A stretch of 64,000 bases of DNA, taken from contig JAHDKT010000002.1 of the NCBI GenBank assembly GCA_018436725.1, positions 1 to 64,000 on the forward strand, written 5' to 3'. The notes below the pieces were generated by a model, which did no database searches, was not told where the DNA came from, and was given only the letters and a program-made list of their open reading frames with translations. Both the position numbers and the translations under genes were made by a program. The DNA comes from Synergistaceae bacterium (GTDB lineage Bacteria; Synergistota; Synergistia; Synergistales; Aminobacteriaceae). Below are positions 49,506-60,571 of this stretch, one piece after another; position 1 is the stretch's first letter; the number at the start of each line of letters is the position of its first letter.

Positions 49506-51152
49506 CTACCCCAGAATCTCCTTCAGATCCTGCTCCGGCGTGGTGACGGCCTGGAGGTTGAACTTCTCCTGGAGCACCTTGAAGACGGGCCCCTTGACGA
49601 AGGCCGGGAGCGAGGGGCCGAGCTTCATGTTCTTCACTCCGAGGTGGAGGAGCGAGAGGAGGATGCAGACGGCCTTCTGCTCGTACCACGAAAGGACGAG
49701 CGACAGCGGCAGGCCGTTGATGTCGGTCTTGAAGGCCTCGGCGAGCGCCATGGCGATGCGGACCGCCGAGTAGGCGTCGTTGCACTGCCCGGCGTCGAGC
49801 AGCCGGGGAATCCCCTCGATGTCGCCGAACTCGAGCTTGTTGAAGCGGAACTTGCCGCACGCCAGAGTGAGGATGACGCAGTCCTTCGGCACGGAGGTGG
49901 CGAAGTCGGTGTAGTAGCTCCGCCCCGGCTTGGCGCCGTCGCAGCCGCCGACGAGGAAGAAGTGGCGGATCTTGCCGGCCTTGACGAGGTCGATCACCTT
50001 GCCCGCCACCGACATCACGGTGTTGCGGGCGAAGCCGACGTTGATGTAGTGCGCCGGCTCCTCCTCGGTGAATCCGGGGGCGGCGAGCGCGGCCTCGATC
50101 ACGGGGGTGAAGTCCTTCTTCTCGTCGATGTGGGTGGCGCCGGGCCAGGCCACGAGGCCCGAGGTGAAGATGCGCCCCATGTAGGAGTCCTTGGGCTTCT
50201 GAATGCAGTTGGTGGTCATCAGCACCGCGCCGGGGAACTTGTCGAACTCCTCGCGCTGGTTCTGCCAGGCGCTGCCGTAGTTGCCCACGAGGTGCTTGTA
50301 CTTTTTCAACCCCGGGTAGGCGAGGCAGGGGAGCATCTCGCCGTGCGTATAGATGTTGATGCCCTTCCCCTCGGTCTGCTGCAGCAGGAGATCCAGGTCG
50401 CGGAGGTCGTGCCCGGAGACGACGATGCACTTGCCCTTGATCGGGGTCACGCGGGCCTTCGTGGGTTCCGGGTGTCCGTAGACGGAGGTGTTCGCCCTGT
50501 CGAGCAGCTCCATGACGGAGACGTTCCACTTGCCCGCGTCCATCGCCTGGCCGACGAGGTCGTCGACGGTGAAGCGTTCGCCCGCGAGGTAGTCCATCTT
50601 CTCGTGGAAGAAGCCGTAGATGTCGTCCTTCTCGTACCCCAGCACTCTTGCGTGATCGGCGTACGCGGCGCTCCCCTTCAGGCCGAGCAGCAGCAGGTCG
50701 CGCAGCCCCTGGACCACTTCGCCGTACTTCTCGCTCCATGCCTCGGGGGTGACCTTGCCGCCCTCGTCGATCATCTCGGCGCGCGTCGCCGGGATCGGGA
50801 AGACCGCGGGGCCGCCCAGCGTCTCGGGGGTCTTGCCGGCCTTCGAACAGGCGTCCTCGTAGAGCGCCCTGGCGCTGCCGCGGACCTCTCCGGCCTTGCG
50901 GATCAGCCGCTCCATGCGCGCTTCGTCGAAGTTCACGTTGGTGATGGTGGTGAAGAGCGATTCGACCACGAAGACGTCGACGTTCTTATCGATCGCGCCG
51001 AGCTGTCTCGCCCGATGGGCGTACATCGAAATTCCCTTCGTCGCGTGAAGCAGCAGATCCTGAAGATCGGCCACCTCGGGGCTTTTGCCGCACACGCCGA
51101 ACGCGGTGCATCCCGTTCCCTTCGCCGTCTGTTCGCACTGGTAGCAAAACAT
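49506..51152 (-). CDS. hcp: hydroxylamine reductase / hybrid-cluster protein
   Basis: A 548-residue protein with the N-terminal cysteine cluster C3, C6, C15, C21 (F-C-Y-Q-C-E-Q-T) for a cubane cluster. Downstream segments typical of Hcp supply hybrid-cluster ligands (G-H-D-L-R-D, H-G-E-M-L-P-C, C-D-G-A). Hcp reduces nitric oxide or hydroxylamine and protects anaerobes from nitrosative stress. It is the last gene of an Rrf2-ferredoxin-hcp unit. Confidence 0.95.
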   Translation of the reverse strand: MFCYQCEQTAKGTGCTAFGVCGKSPEVADLQDLLLHATKGISMYAHRARQLGAIDKNVDVFVVESLFTTITNVNFDEARMERLIRKAGEVRGSARALYEDACSKAGKTPETLGGPAVFPIPATRAEMIDEGGKVTPEAWSEKYGEVVQGLRDLLLLGLKGSAAYADHARVLGYEKDDIYGFFHEKMDYLAGERFTVDDLVGQAMDAGKWNVSVMELLDRANTSVYGHPEPTKARVTPIKGKCIVVSGHDLRDLDLLLQQTEGKGINIYTHGEMLPCLAYPGLKKYKHLVGNYGSAWQNQREEFDKFPGAVLMTTNCIQKPKDSYMGRIFTSGLVAWPGATHIDEKKDFTPVIEAALAAPGFTEEEPAHYINVGFARNTVMSVAGKVIDLVKAGKIRHFFLVGGCDGAKPGRSYYTDFATSVPKDCVILTLACGKFRFNKLEFGDIEGIPRLLDAGQCNDAYSAVRIAMALAEAFKTDINGLPLSLVLSWYEQKAVCILLSLLHLGVKNMKLGPSLPAFVKGPVFKVLQEKFNLQAVTTPEQDLKEILG

Positions 51153-51181
51153 TGAGAAATCTCCTCCTCGAAAATGGTTTT

Positions 51182-51961
51182 TTACTGCTTCTTGTGAGAG
51201 AACCGTACGGTCTCTTTATCTATTATATCCCCGCGCACGCCGATCGTCACAATTTTCAGCGATATATTCCGCTCGGAGGCCTCGCAGGCGGCCTCGAGGA
51301 TGCGCGTCATCCCGCCGCAGCAGGGAACTTCCATGCGCACCACGGTGATCGCGGGCGTCTCGTTGAAAGAGATGATCCGGGTGAGCTTCTCGACGTAGCT
51401 CTGCGCGTCGTCGAGCTTGGGGCAGCCGATGAGGCAGACTTTGTCGCCCCCGGCGAGGAAGGTCCTGTGGAAGTCCGGGAAGGCGAACGGCGTGCAGTCG
51501 GCGGCGACCACGAGTTCGGCCTTGTGGAGCCAGGGCGCAGTCTCCGGAACAAGGCGTATCTGCACCGGCCAGTTGACAAGCTCCGACTGCAGAGGCGCGG
51601 AAGCCGCCTCGGAGCGGGGCTGCGGGGTCGCGGACGGAGTTTTCCGCAGATCGCGGGCCGCCGAACCGGGGCAGCCGCAGGGAAGGGGACCGGCGGGAGC
51701 TTTGTGGGCGGCCTTCGCCGCCATGTGGCGCTTCACGGCCTCCTCGTCGTAGGGAGCGGCCTCTCTGGTTTCGAAGCTGATCGCGCCCCGCGGGCACTCG
51801 CCGATGCAGTCTCCCAGACCGTCGCAGTAGGTCTCGCTCACCAGCTTCGCCTTGCCGTCGATGATCCGGATGGCGCCCTCGTGGCAGGCCTCGGCGCAGA
51901 TGCCGCAGCCGTCGCACTTGTCCTCGTCGATTGTGATGATCTTTCGTAGTATCTTGTTCAT
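51182..51961 (-). CDS. ferredoxin-domain iron-sulfur protein, probable Hcp partner
   Basis: A 259-residue protein. The N-terminal 2x[4Fe-4S] region has C-D-G-C-G-I-C-A-E-A-C (about 17-27) and a second set C-D-G-L-G-D-C-I-G-E-C-P (about 46-57). A flexible Ala/Pro-rich linker with C-G-C-P and a C-terminal domain with C-L-I-G-C-P and C-C-G-G-M follow. Such proteins commonly stand beside hcp and probably donate electrons. The start overlaps the Rrf2 stop (ATGA) and hcp follows 29 bases after its own stop. Confidence 0.85.
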   Translation of the reverse strand: MNKILRKIITIDEDKCDGCGICAEACHEGAIRIIDGKAKLVSETYCDGLGDCIGECPRGAISFETREAAPYDEEAVKRHMAAKAAHKAPAGPLPCGCPGSAARDLRKTPSATPQPRSEAASAPLQSELVNWPVQIRLVPETAPWLHKAELVVAADCTPFAFPDFHRTFLAGGDKVCLIGCPKLDDAQSYVEKLTRIISFNETPAITVVRMEVPCCGGMTRILEAACEASERNISLKIVTIGVRGDIIDKETVRFSHKKQ

Positions 51962-52368
51962 TTCGTTTCTCCCCTCTGTAAATCTCCGAGCGTGGTGCTC
52001 TTCAAGTAGTCGACGAACTCTCTCGTCATCTTTCCCAGCAGCGAACCGAAGATGCACTTGCCGAACGGGCACCGCTCCTTGTGGAGCAGGCAGTAATCCC
52101 CCTTGGGGGCGCCCTCGATCGCGACATAGATATCGAAGAGGGTGATCTCCTCCGGCTGTTTCGCCAGCTCGAACCCTCCCTTGGGGCCGCGCGTGGAGCC
52201 CACGAGCCCCTCGCGCACCAGCCTCTGGAAGACCTTGGCGAGGTGGGCCTCCGAGACGTTCACGGCCTCGGCCATCTCTTTCGCGCTCTTTCTCTCCCCC
52301 GAGGCCAGCAGCCCCATCCCGTGGAACGCCAGGGACACGGCCTCGGACACGGCAACCACCTCGCTCAT
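51958..52368 (-). CDS. Rrf2-family iron-sulfur transcriptional regulator
   Basis: A 136-residue winged-helix regulator with K-S-A-K-E-M-A-E-A-V-N-V-S-E-A-H-L-A-K-V and R-G-P-K-G-G-F. Its three cysteines (C-L-L-H-K-E-R-C-P-F-G-K-C) are spaced C-x6-C-x4-C, unlike IscR or classical NsrR. It probably carries an NO- or redox-sensitive cluster and controls its own operon with the ferredoxin and hcp, as NsrR-type proteins do elsewhere. Confidence 0.87.
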   Translation of the reverse strand: MSEVVAVSEAVSLAFHGMGLLASGERKSAKEMAEAVNVSEAHLAKVFQRLVREGLVGSTRGPKGGFELAKQPEEITLFDIYVAIEGAPKGDYCLLHKERCPFGKCIFGSLLGKMTREFVDYLKSTTLGDLQRGETK

Positions 52369-52395
52369 GGTCTCGACCCCTTTCTCGTTTCTGGT

Positions 52396-52426
52396 ATTAT
52401 GGTACCGCAATTCCTGAATATGTCAA
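52396..52426 (-). promoter_or_regulatory. promoter of the Rrf2-ferredoxin-hcp operon
   Basis: Reading leftward, a perfect TTGACA (52426-52421). The -10 is either TACCAT (52404-52399, 16-base spacer) or CATAAT (52401-52396, 19-base spacer). Non-ideal spacing is usual for promoters under Rrf2-type control. Confidence 0.6.
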
Positions 52427-52517
52427 GAGGGGCGTTCGAAAAGTTTTCGAAGAAGATGCGAAAGAGGGAGCGCGGCGGGGAAGCGCCCGACCAACCGGAG
52501 GTTTCGGCCCGGGGGCG

Positions 52518-52553
52518 CATAAGAACGGCCCCGCTCCTCTTCGAAGCGGGGCC
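52518..52553 (-). terminator. intrinsic terminator after murP
   Basis: A perfect 10-bp GC stem (52525-52534 with 52544-52553) followed on the leftward strand by TTCTTAT. Confidence 0.75.
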
Positions 52554-52565
52554 GGATGGTTTCCG

Positions 52566-53987
52566 TTACACGTTGGCGACGTCGGACTCCTTGATGAAGA
52601 GGGAGGTTATGAGGAACCCGCCGACGTAGGAAATCAGGATACCGACGAAGTAGTTCATGATGCTGCCCGGCTGCATCAGAGGAAGCGCGACCAGTCCGGA
52701 CGGCCCCCAGGAGCCGGCCATGACGCCGGTCGCCATGACGTACGCGCCGCCGAAGCCCGCGCCCAGGCCTGCGGTGATGAACGGCTTGCCCAGAGGGAGC
52801 GTGACGCCGTAGATCAGGGGTTCGCCGATGCCGAGCACGCCCGCGGGGAGCGCGCCCGCGATGACGCTCTGGATGCGCGCGTTCTTCACTTTCCGTGCTT
52901 TCAGCCAGATGGCGACCGCCGCGCCGACCTGCCCCGCCCCCGCCATCGCGAGCACGGGGAAGAGGGAGACGCCGCCGAAGTTCTGGAGCTGGATGGCGTA
53001 GATGGGGATGAGGCCGTGGTGCAGCCCCAGCAGGACCATGGGGAGGAAGAGCGCGGCGAGGACGTAGCCGGAGACGATGCTCACGACGGTGTTGTCGGAG
53101 TTGATGATGAGGCCGAGCGCGTCCACCAGCCAGTCGGAGAAGTAGCCGGAGACGGGCATGACGACGAAGACCATCCCCAGCGCGACGATCAGGAGCGTGA
53201 GCAGGGGCGTGAAGACGAGGTCGAGCACGTCGGGGACGAGTTTGCGGACGCGCTTCTCGACCTTGGCGAGGATGTACACGCCGACGATGACGCCGATGAT
53301 GCCGCCCTTGCCGGTGGTGAGTATGGAGTTGAGCGGGACGTCCTTGTTGAAGAGGCCGAGGAGCTGCGAGATCTCGTTGATCTGCGCGCCGACCGTCATG
53401 GCGCCCACCATGCCGCCGAGCGCCTCGGTCGCGCCGAAGCGCTTCGCCGCGTTGACGCCGGTGAAGATGGCGAAGTAGCCGAGGAAGGCGGAGCCCGCGA
53501 GCTGGCAGATCATTCGGGCGAATTCCCAGCCGGGTCCCGCGATCGCCTGCTGCTTCAGCATGGTGGCGAGGAGGCTGCCCACCCCGTTGAAGATGCCCGC
53601 CGCGATGATCGCCGGGATGAGGGGGATGAAGATGCCCGCGATGGTCTCGAGGGCCGTCTTGAGCGGCCCCTTCTTCTGCCCCTGCTTGACTGCGGCCTTG
53701 TTCTCCTCCCAGTCCTCGGTCACGGCGCTGTCGCGCGCGAGGCCGAACTCCTCGACGAGGATGTCCGCGACCTTCTTCGCCTTGCCGGGACCGACGACGA
53801 CCTGAAGGGTAGCCCCCTCCACCACGCCGAGCACCCCCTCGGTCGCCTTCAGCCCGGCGAGATCCGCCTTCGAGGCGTCCTTCAGGCGCATGCGAAGCCG
53901 CGTCATGCAGTTCGAGGCGGAAAGGACGTTCTCCGCCCCGCCGACCTGCTCCAGAATCTTTCCGGCCAATACCGTGTTCGCTTCCAT
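52566..53987 (-). CDS. murP: PTS N-acetylmuramic acid transporter, EIIBC
   Basis: A 473-residue PTS permease of the glucose/sucrose superfamily. The N-terminal EIIB domain carries the phosphorylated Cys in S-A-S-N-C-M-T-R-L-R; the EIIC domain (about 110-470) has ten helices and the G-I-G-E-P-L-I-Y-G-V signature. There is no EIIA domain, as in MurP, which borrows EIIA-Glc. It follows murQ on the same transcript, which supports MurNAc as substrate. ATG 53987 has GGAGAGG upstream. Confidence 0.86.
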   Translation of the reverse strand: MEANTVLAGKILEQVGGAENVLSASNCMTRLRMRLKDASKADLAGLKATEGVLGVVEGATLQVVVGPGKAKKVADILVEEFGLARDSAVTEDWEENKAAVKQGQKKGPLKTALETIAGIFIPLIPAIIAAGIFNGVGSLLATMLKQQAIAGPGWEFARMICQLAGSAFLGYFAIFTGVNAAKRFGATEALGGMVGAMTVGAQINEISQLLGLFNKDVPLNSILTTGKGGIIGVIVGVYILAKVEKRVRKLVPDVLDLVFTPLLTLLIVALGMVFVVMPVSGYFSDWLVDALGLIINSDNTVVSIVSGYVLAALFLPMVLLGLHHGLIPIYAIQLQNFGGVSLFPVLAMAGAGQVGAAVAIWLKARKVKNARIQSVIAGALPAGVLGIGEPLIYGVTLPLGKPFITAGLGAGFGGAYVMATGVMAGSWGPSGLVALPLMQPGSIMNYFVGILISYVGGFLITSLFIKESDVANV

Positions 53988-54093
53988 ACAGACACACACC
54001 TCTCCTGTTGAAATGCCGCGCTCCGCGAATCCGCGCGAAGGCCGTCCCACTGCGGCGGCCATTGGCGCGGAAACGCGGAGCTGCGGGGAAAAC

Positions 54094-54987
54094 TCACCGC
54101 AGGGCGAGCCGCACGCGCCCCTTCGCCGCCTCCAGCTTCGCCCGAGCCTCGTCGAGCGGGCAGCCGAGCAGCAGCATCACGATGGCGTGCTTCACGCTCC
54201 CCTCCGCCTTTTCGAGGTACTCCCGGGCCGTTTCCTTATCGACCTCGGCGGCGTCGGCGACGATGTTGACGGCCCGCGTCCGGAGTTTCTCGTTCGTCCG
54301 CTGCACGTCGACCATCAGGTTTTTGTACACCTTTCCTATGCCCACCATCGCCATCGTGGAGATCATATTGAGCGCCAGCTTCTGCGCCGTCCCCGCCTTC
54401 AGCCGCGTGGAGCCGGCGAGCACCTCCGGGCCGGCGTCGATCTCGATGGCGATGTCCGCCGCAGCGCCCACCGCGGAGTTTTTATTGCACGTAACGCCCA
54501 CCGTGGTGCAGCCGACGCTCTTCGCGTACTGCAGCGCCGCGATCACGTACGGCGTGCGTCCGCTGGCCGCGATCCCCACCACGGTGTCCCTGGAGTCGAC
54601 CCCGAGTTCCTTCAGGTCGTCCACCCCCATGGTCGGGCTGTCCTCCGCGCCTTCCACGGAGCGCACCAGCGCCCCCATGCCGCCCGCGATACGCCCCACG
54701 ACCATCTCCGGCGGCGTGCCGAAGGTGGGAACGCACTCCGTCGCGTCGAGGACTCCCAGCCGTCCGCTGGTCCCCGCGCCCAGGTAGATCAGCCGCCCTC
54801 CGCTCTCGAAGGAGCGGACCGCGGCCTCCACCGCCTTCGCGATGGCGGGGAGCCGCTCTCCCACTGCGGGGGCGACTTTCGCGTCCTCCGCGTTCATCAC
54901 CCGGAGGGCCTCTTCGAGAGGCATGTTGTCCAGGTCGAGCGTCTTTTCGTTGCGCTGTTCCGTCGTCAGGTGCTTCAGTTCGATCAT
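54094..54987 (-). CDS. murQ: N-acetylmuramic acid 6-phosphate etherase
   Basis: A 297-residue SIS-domain enzyme that removes the lactyl ether from MurNAc-6-phosphate, giving GlcNAc-6-phosphate and D-lactate. L-I-Y-L-G-A-G-T-S-G-R-L-G-V-L-D opens the SIS domain. E83-type catalytic context D-A-T-E-C-V-P-T-F and K-N-S-A-V-G are family motifs; length is normal. Its partner murP follows 106 bases downstream, giving a cell-wall recycling unit. Confidence 0.95.
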   Translation of the reverse strand: MIELKHLTTEQRNEKTLDLDNMPLEEALRVMNAEDAKVAPAVGERLPAIAKAVEAAVRSFESGGRLIYLGAGTSGRLGVLDATECVPTFGTPPEMVVGRIAGGMGALVRSVEGAEDSPTMGVDDLKELGVDSRDTVVGIAASGRTPYVIAALQYAKSVGCTTVGVTCNKNSAVGAAADIAIEIDAGPEVLAGSTRLKAGTAQKLALNMISTMAMVGIGKVYKNLMVDVQRTNEKLRTRAVNIVADAAEVDKETAREYLEKAEGSVKHAIVMLLLGCPLDEARAKLEAAKGRVRLALR

Positions 54988-55045
54988 GCGCGCTTCGTCC
55001 TTTCGTCGTGTGCGTCGTCGCGGCGGGTTCGGCGGAGCCCCGTCG

Positions 55046-57034
<1,989 letters not shown>

Positions 57035-57156
57035 GGAAGTCCCTCCTGGAGCGATGCGCTCCGTTCACTGCGGAACGAGGGGACGGGAGGCGCCGCGCGC
57101 AGCGCTCCCTCTCCTCTTCATGCGCGGAAAGAGCGGCCCGGAGGCCGCCCCCGCGC

Positions 57157-57480
57157 TTATTTCGCGAACCCGTCGCGGCGCGGGTGGTAGACGCCTACCA
57201 TGAAGCTGTCCGTCAGGGCCTTCATCGCATGGGGCTCCCCCGGAGCGAGAACGAGGGCGCACCCCTCGTCGAGAATCACCTTCTCGCCGGCGACGGTCAT
57301 CTCCACCTTTCCCGAGACGACGCTCAGGATCTGCTCGTGGGCGTGGTCGTGCAGCGGAAAGAAGGCGCCGGCCTCCATGGTCCACTGCGCGAAGGACACG
57401 TGCTCCGCGTTGACGAAACGCGCGCGCAGTCCCGGCAGAATCTGCTCGTTCTCCAGACGGTTCATGTCGATGAGCTTCAC
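57157..57480 (-). CDS. small cupin-domain protein
   Basis: A 107-residue single cupin. Motif 1 reads P-L-H-D-H-A-H-E-Q-I-L (metal His and Glu residues at about 43-50), motif 2 P-G-E-P-H-A-M. The GTG start at 57480 follows GGAGGGG. Such cupins bind a metal and a small ligand; no function can be given. Confidence 0.82.
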   Translation of the reverse strand: MKLIDMNRLENEQILPGLRARFVNAEHVSFAQWTMEAGAFFPLHDHAHEQILSVVSGKVEMTVAGEKVILDEGCALVLAPGEPHAMKALTDSFMVGVYHPRRDGFAK

Positions 57481-57562
57481 GAAAATCCCCTCCGATTCGT
57501 CGTTTTGATGCAGCCTCTTTCTTGTTCCGATTCTATCACAGAGCGGCGAAACGGCACGCTCC

Positions 57563-59014
57563 TCACCGCTTCCATGTCTCGGGGAGCAGCAGGAGGACGA
57601 CGGTGTACAGTTCGAGCCGTCCCATCATCATGAAGAGCGAGAGCACCCACTTCCCCGAGTCGGGGATGGCGGCGTAGTTCTGCATGGGGCCGACCCCGCC
57701 GAGGCCGGGGCCGATATTCCCCAGCGTAGCGGCGACGCTCGACATGGCGGTAACCAGGTCGAGATCGAGGATCGTCATGAAGAGGGTTCCGGCGGTGAAG
57801 ATGACGATGTAGAGGATGAAGAAGGAGGTCACCGAGGCGATGATCTCCCGCCCCACCGGCTTTCCACCGACGCGTACCTGAACGATGGCCTTCGGGTGGA
57901 GAATGGAGGAGAGTTCCGCCCGCACGTGCCGCGCGAGCACCATGAGCCTGAGGTTCTTCATGCCCCCGCCGGTGGAACCCGCGCACGCGCCGACGAACAT
58001 CAGCAAAAGGAGGATGAACTGCGTATAGGCAGGCCACAGCTCGTAGTCCGCGGTAACGTACCCGGTCGTGGTGATGATGCTCACCACCTGGAAGGCGCCG
58101 AAGCGCAGCGCGTCCACGAACGAGTCGTACTTGCCGTGGAGCCGCAGCACAAGAGTGACCGTCAGCGTGCAGAAGACCGTCAGCATCGTGTAGAAGCGGA
58201 ACTCCTCGTCCTTCCAGAACGCCCCCCAGCGACCCAGCAGAAAGCGGTAGTGGAGGACGAAGTTCACCCCCGCGAGGAACATGAAGACGGTGATCACCCA
58301 GTCGAAGTACGCGGAGTTGTACTGGCCGATGCTCTTGTTCAGCGGGGAGAAGCCGCCCGTCGCCATCGTGCCGAAGGTGTGCGTCAGCGACTCGAAGAGA
58401 TTCATGCCTCCGAGCATCAGGAGCGTCGTCTGGAGCGCCGAAAGCAGAACGTAAACCCCCCACAGGTAGAGCGCCGTCTGCTGTATCCTCGGAGTCATCT
58501 TCTCCGGGATGGGGCCGGGAACCTCGGCCTTGTAGAGCTGCATTCCTCCGACCCCGATGAAGGGGAGAATCGCCAGGCCGAGGACGATGATCCCCATACC
58601 GCCGAGCCAGTGGGTGAGATCGCGCCAAAAGAGGATGCCGCGCGGGTTGGCCTCGATGTCCGAGAGGACCGAAGCTCCGGTGGTGGTGAAGCCCGACATG
58701 GCCTCGAAGAAGGCGTCGGTGAAGGTGGGAACCGTTCCGTGCAGCCAGTAGGGCATGGCCCCGACGGCGGAAGCGATAACCCAGGCCAGAGAGACCGCCA
58801 CAAAGCCGTCCTTGACCCCGAGGTCGTCGTAGTCGGCGTTCTTTCCGAAGGCGAAGAGAACGAACGCGAGCGCCAGGCCGAACGCGATGGAGAGCAGGAA
58901 CGCGCGCACGTCGGACGTGCCGTCCCGCAAAGACCAGACGAGCGGCCAGAGCATCGAGAGCGAAACGATCGCCGAAAGCAGCGAGAGCACCTTGGAGACG
59001 AGCCGCAGATGCAT
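57563..59014 (-). CDS. trkH: Trk potassium uptake membrane subunit
   Basis: A 483-residue membrane protein with four pore-loop units carrying the selectivity glycines: T-T-T-G-A-S, M-A-T-G-G-F-S, T-T-T-G-Y-V and L-G-N-I-G-P-G. It is the potassium channel-like subunit regulated by TrkA, whose gene ends 2 bases upstream. The long open frame further upstream is a shadow of trkA. Confidence 0.93.
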   Translation of the reverse strand: MHLRLVSKVLSLLSAIVSLSMLWPLVWSLRDGTSDVRAFLLSIAFGLALAFVLFAFGKNADYDDLGVKDGFVAVSLAWVIASAVGAMPYWLHGTVPTFTDAFFEAMSGFTTTGASVLSDIEANPRGILFWRDLTHWLGGMGIIVLGLAILPFIGVGGMQLYKAEVPGPIPEKMTPRIQQTALYLWGVYVLLSALQTTLLMLGGMNLFESLTHTFGTMATGGFSPLNKSIGQYNSAYFDWVITVFMFLAGVNFVLHYRFLLGRWGAFWKDEEFRFYTMLTVFCTLTVTLVLRLHGKYDSFVDALRFGAFQVVSIITTTGYVTADYELWPAYTQFILLLLMFVGACAGSTGGGMKNLRLMVLARHVRAELSSILHPKAIVQVRVGGKPVGREIIASVTSFFILYIVIFTAGTLFMTILDLDLVTAMSSVAATLGNIGPGLGGVGPMQNYAAIPDSGKWVLSLFMMMGRLELYTVVLLLLPETWKR

Positions 59015-59016
59015 GA

Positions 59017-60381
59017 CTACTGCACTCCCAGGTAGTCCATGGCCTCCGGCATCAAGTCGGAGGTGGCGAAGACGATCACCTTGTCGTCGGCCTGGACGAC
59101 GGTAGCGCCCACCGGCACGAAGACATCCCCCTTGCGGACGATGAGCGCGACGAGCATCCCCTTCGGCATGCCGAGGCTCATGATCGTGCGGCCCACGGCC
59201 GGGCTCTTCGCCGGGATCGTCAGTTCGAGCATCTCGGCGTCGATCTTCTCGATGATGGAGAGAACGCCCGCCCCGGACTTGTAGCGGGCGTGGCGCAGAA
59301 TGACCGAGGCCAGCGCGCTGTTCGGGTTGACGATGGCGTCGACGGACATGTAGTTGTCCAGCTTCATGTAAATCTTGCGCCTGACCACCGCGATCGTCTT
59401 CCGGGCGCCCAACGCCTTGCCGATGACCGCGAAGAGCAGGTTCGCCTCGTCGCTCTCCGTGGCGCAGACAAGGCCGTCCGCCCCCTCGATCCCCTCCTGC
59501 CGCAGCAGGCTCTCGTCGGCGCCGTCGCCGCAGAGGACGAGCGTCCGCTTCAGTTCGGTGGCCAGCCGCTCGCACTTCTCGCGGTTGTGGTCGATCAGGC
59601 GGATGTCCAGGTTGCGGAACTGGCTCTCCAGCTTCCACGCGACCTGGAACCCGAGCTTGCCGCCGCCGATGATCAGCACGCGCTTCAGCGGGCGGCTCTT
59701 CTTCATCTGGTAGATCTCCTCCAGCTTCCACGCCTGCTCGCGCGAGGTGACGATGTAGCAGAGGTCGTTGGCCTCGATGACCATCTCGCCGTACGGCACG
59801 TACCCCGTCCCGTTCCGCTCGATGTAGACGATGATGGCGATGAAGTTGGGGTAGAGAGTCCGCAGGTCCTTCAGCGCGAGCCCGACCAGCGCGGAGTTCG
59901 GCGCCACTCGGAGCGCGTAGATTCCCGACCTGCCGTCGAGCAGCTCCGCAGTGTGCACCGCAGAGCTGACGAAGAGCAGCTCCAGTATCTCGCGGGCCAC
60001 GGAGCGCTCCGGCGAATTCATCACATCGATCCCCAGGTCCTTGGCCCACGTCGGGCTGTCGGTGAATTCGAGCGCCCGCGCGCGGGAGATCACGCGCTTC
60101 ACCCCGGCGCGTTTTGCGATCCAGCAGGCGAGGATGTTCACCTCGTCGTGGTCGGTGCAGGCGACGAGGATATCCACGTCGCATCCGGGGAAGACTCCCG
60201 CCTCCTCCAGCACCTGCGGACGCGCCCCGCTTCCGCGCACGGTGATGACGTCGAGTTCGTTGTCGACCTTATCGGCCCGCTCCTCGTCCTCCTCGACCAC
60301 GGTGACGTCGTGTTCCTCCTCGGAAAGCGTGTTCGCCACGTTGTACCCGACTTCTCCTCCACCCACGACAACTATCTTCAT
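59017..60381 (-). CDS. trkA: Trk potassium uptake regulatory subunit
   Basis: A 454-residue cytosolic protein made of two RCK units. Rossmann motifs V-V-G-G-G-E-V-G-Y-N (about 4-13) and I-I-G-G-G-K-L-G-F-Q (about 230-239) bind NAD(H), each followed by an RCK-C domain. GGAGGG lies 11 bases before ATG 60381. It gates TrkH. Confidence 0.94.
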   Translation of the reverse strand: MKIVVVGGGEVGYNVANTLSEEEHDVTVVEEDEERADKVDNELDVITVRGSGARPQVLEEAGVFPGCDVDILVACTDHDEVNILACWIAKRAGVKRVISRARALEFTDSPTWAKDLGIDVMNSPERSVAREILELLFVSSAVHTAELLDGRSGIYALRVAPNSALVGLALKDLRTLYPNFIAIIVYIERNGTGYVPYGEMVIEANDLCYIVTSREQAWKLEEIYQMKKSRPLKRVLIIGGGKLGFQVAWKLESQFRNLDIRLIDHNREKCERLATELKRTLVLCGDGADESLLRQEGIEGADGLVCATESDEANLLFAVIGKALGARKTIAVVRRKIYMKLDNYMSVDAIVNPNSALASVILRHARYKSGAGVLSIIEKIDAEMLELTIPAKSPAVGRTIMSLGMPKGMLVALIVRKGDVFVPVGATVVQADDKVIVFATSDLMPEAMDYLGVQ

Positions 60382-60571
60382 CTCTGAAAATCCCTCCGGC
60401 GGCCCTTTCCGGGCTCTCATTATCGGCTCTTTTCCCTCCCGGAGCGCACATCCGTCCAAGGGAGTGAACAGCATTCCGCCGCCCGCCCCAGGGGCGCGCA
60501 GCTCAGGGACAAGATACCCCAATTCGCCGAAAAAGGCCATACCTCCCGCCGAAACGTCCGGGGAAAATAGC

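Noticed and set aside
59017..60184. Fusion of trkA and trkH suggested by an 873-residue frame
   Set aside because: The upstream part is an out-of-frame shadow of trkA; each gene has its own start, stop and motifs.
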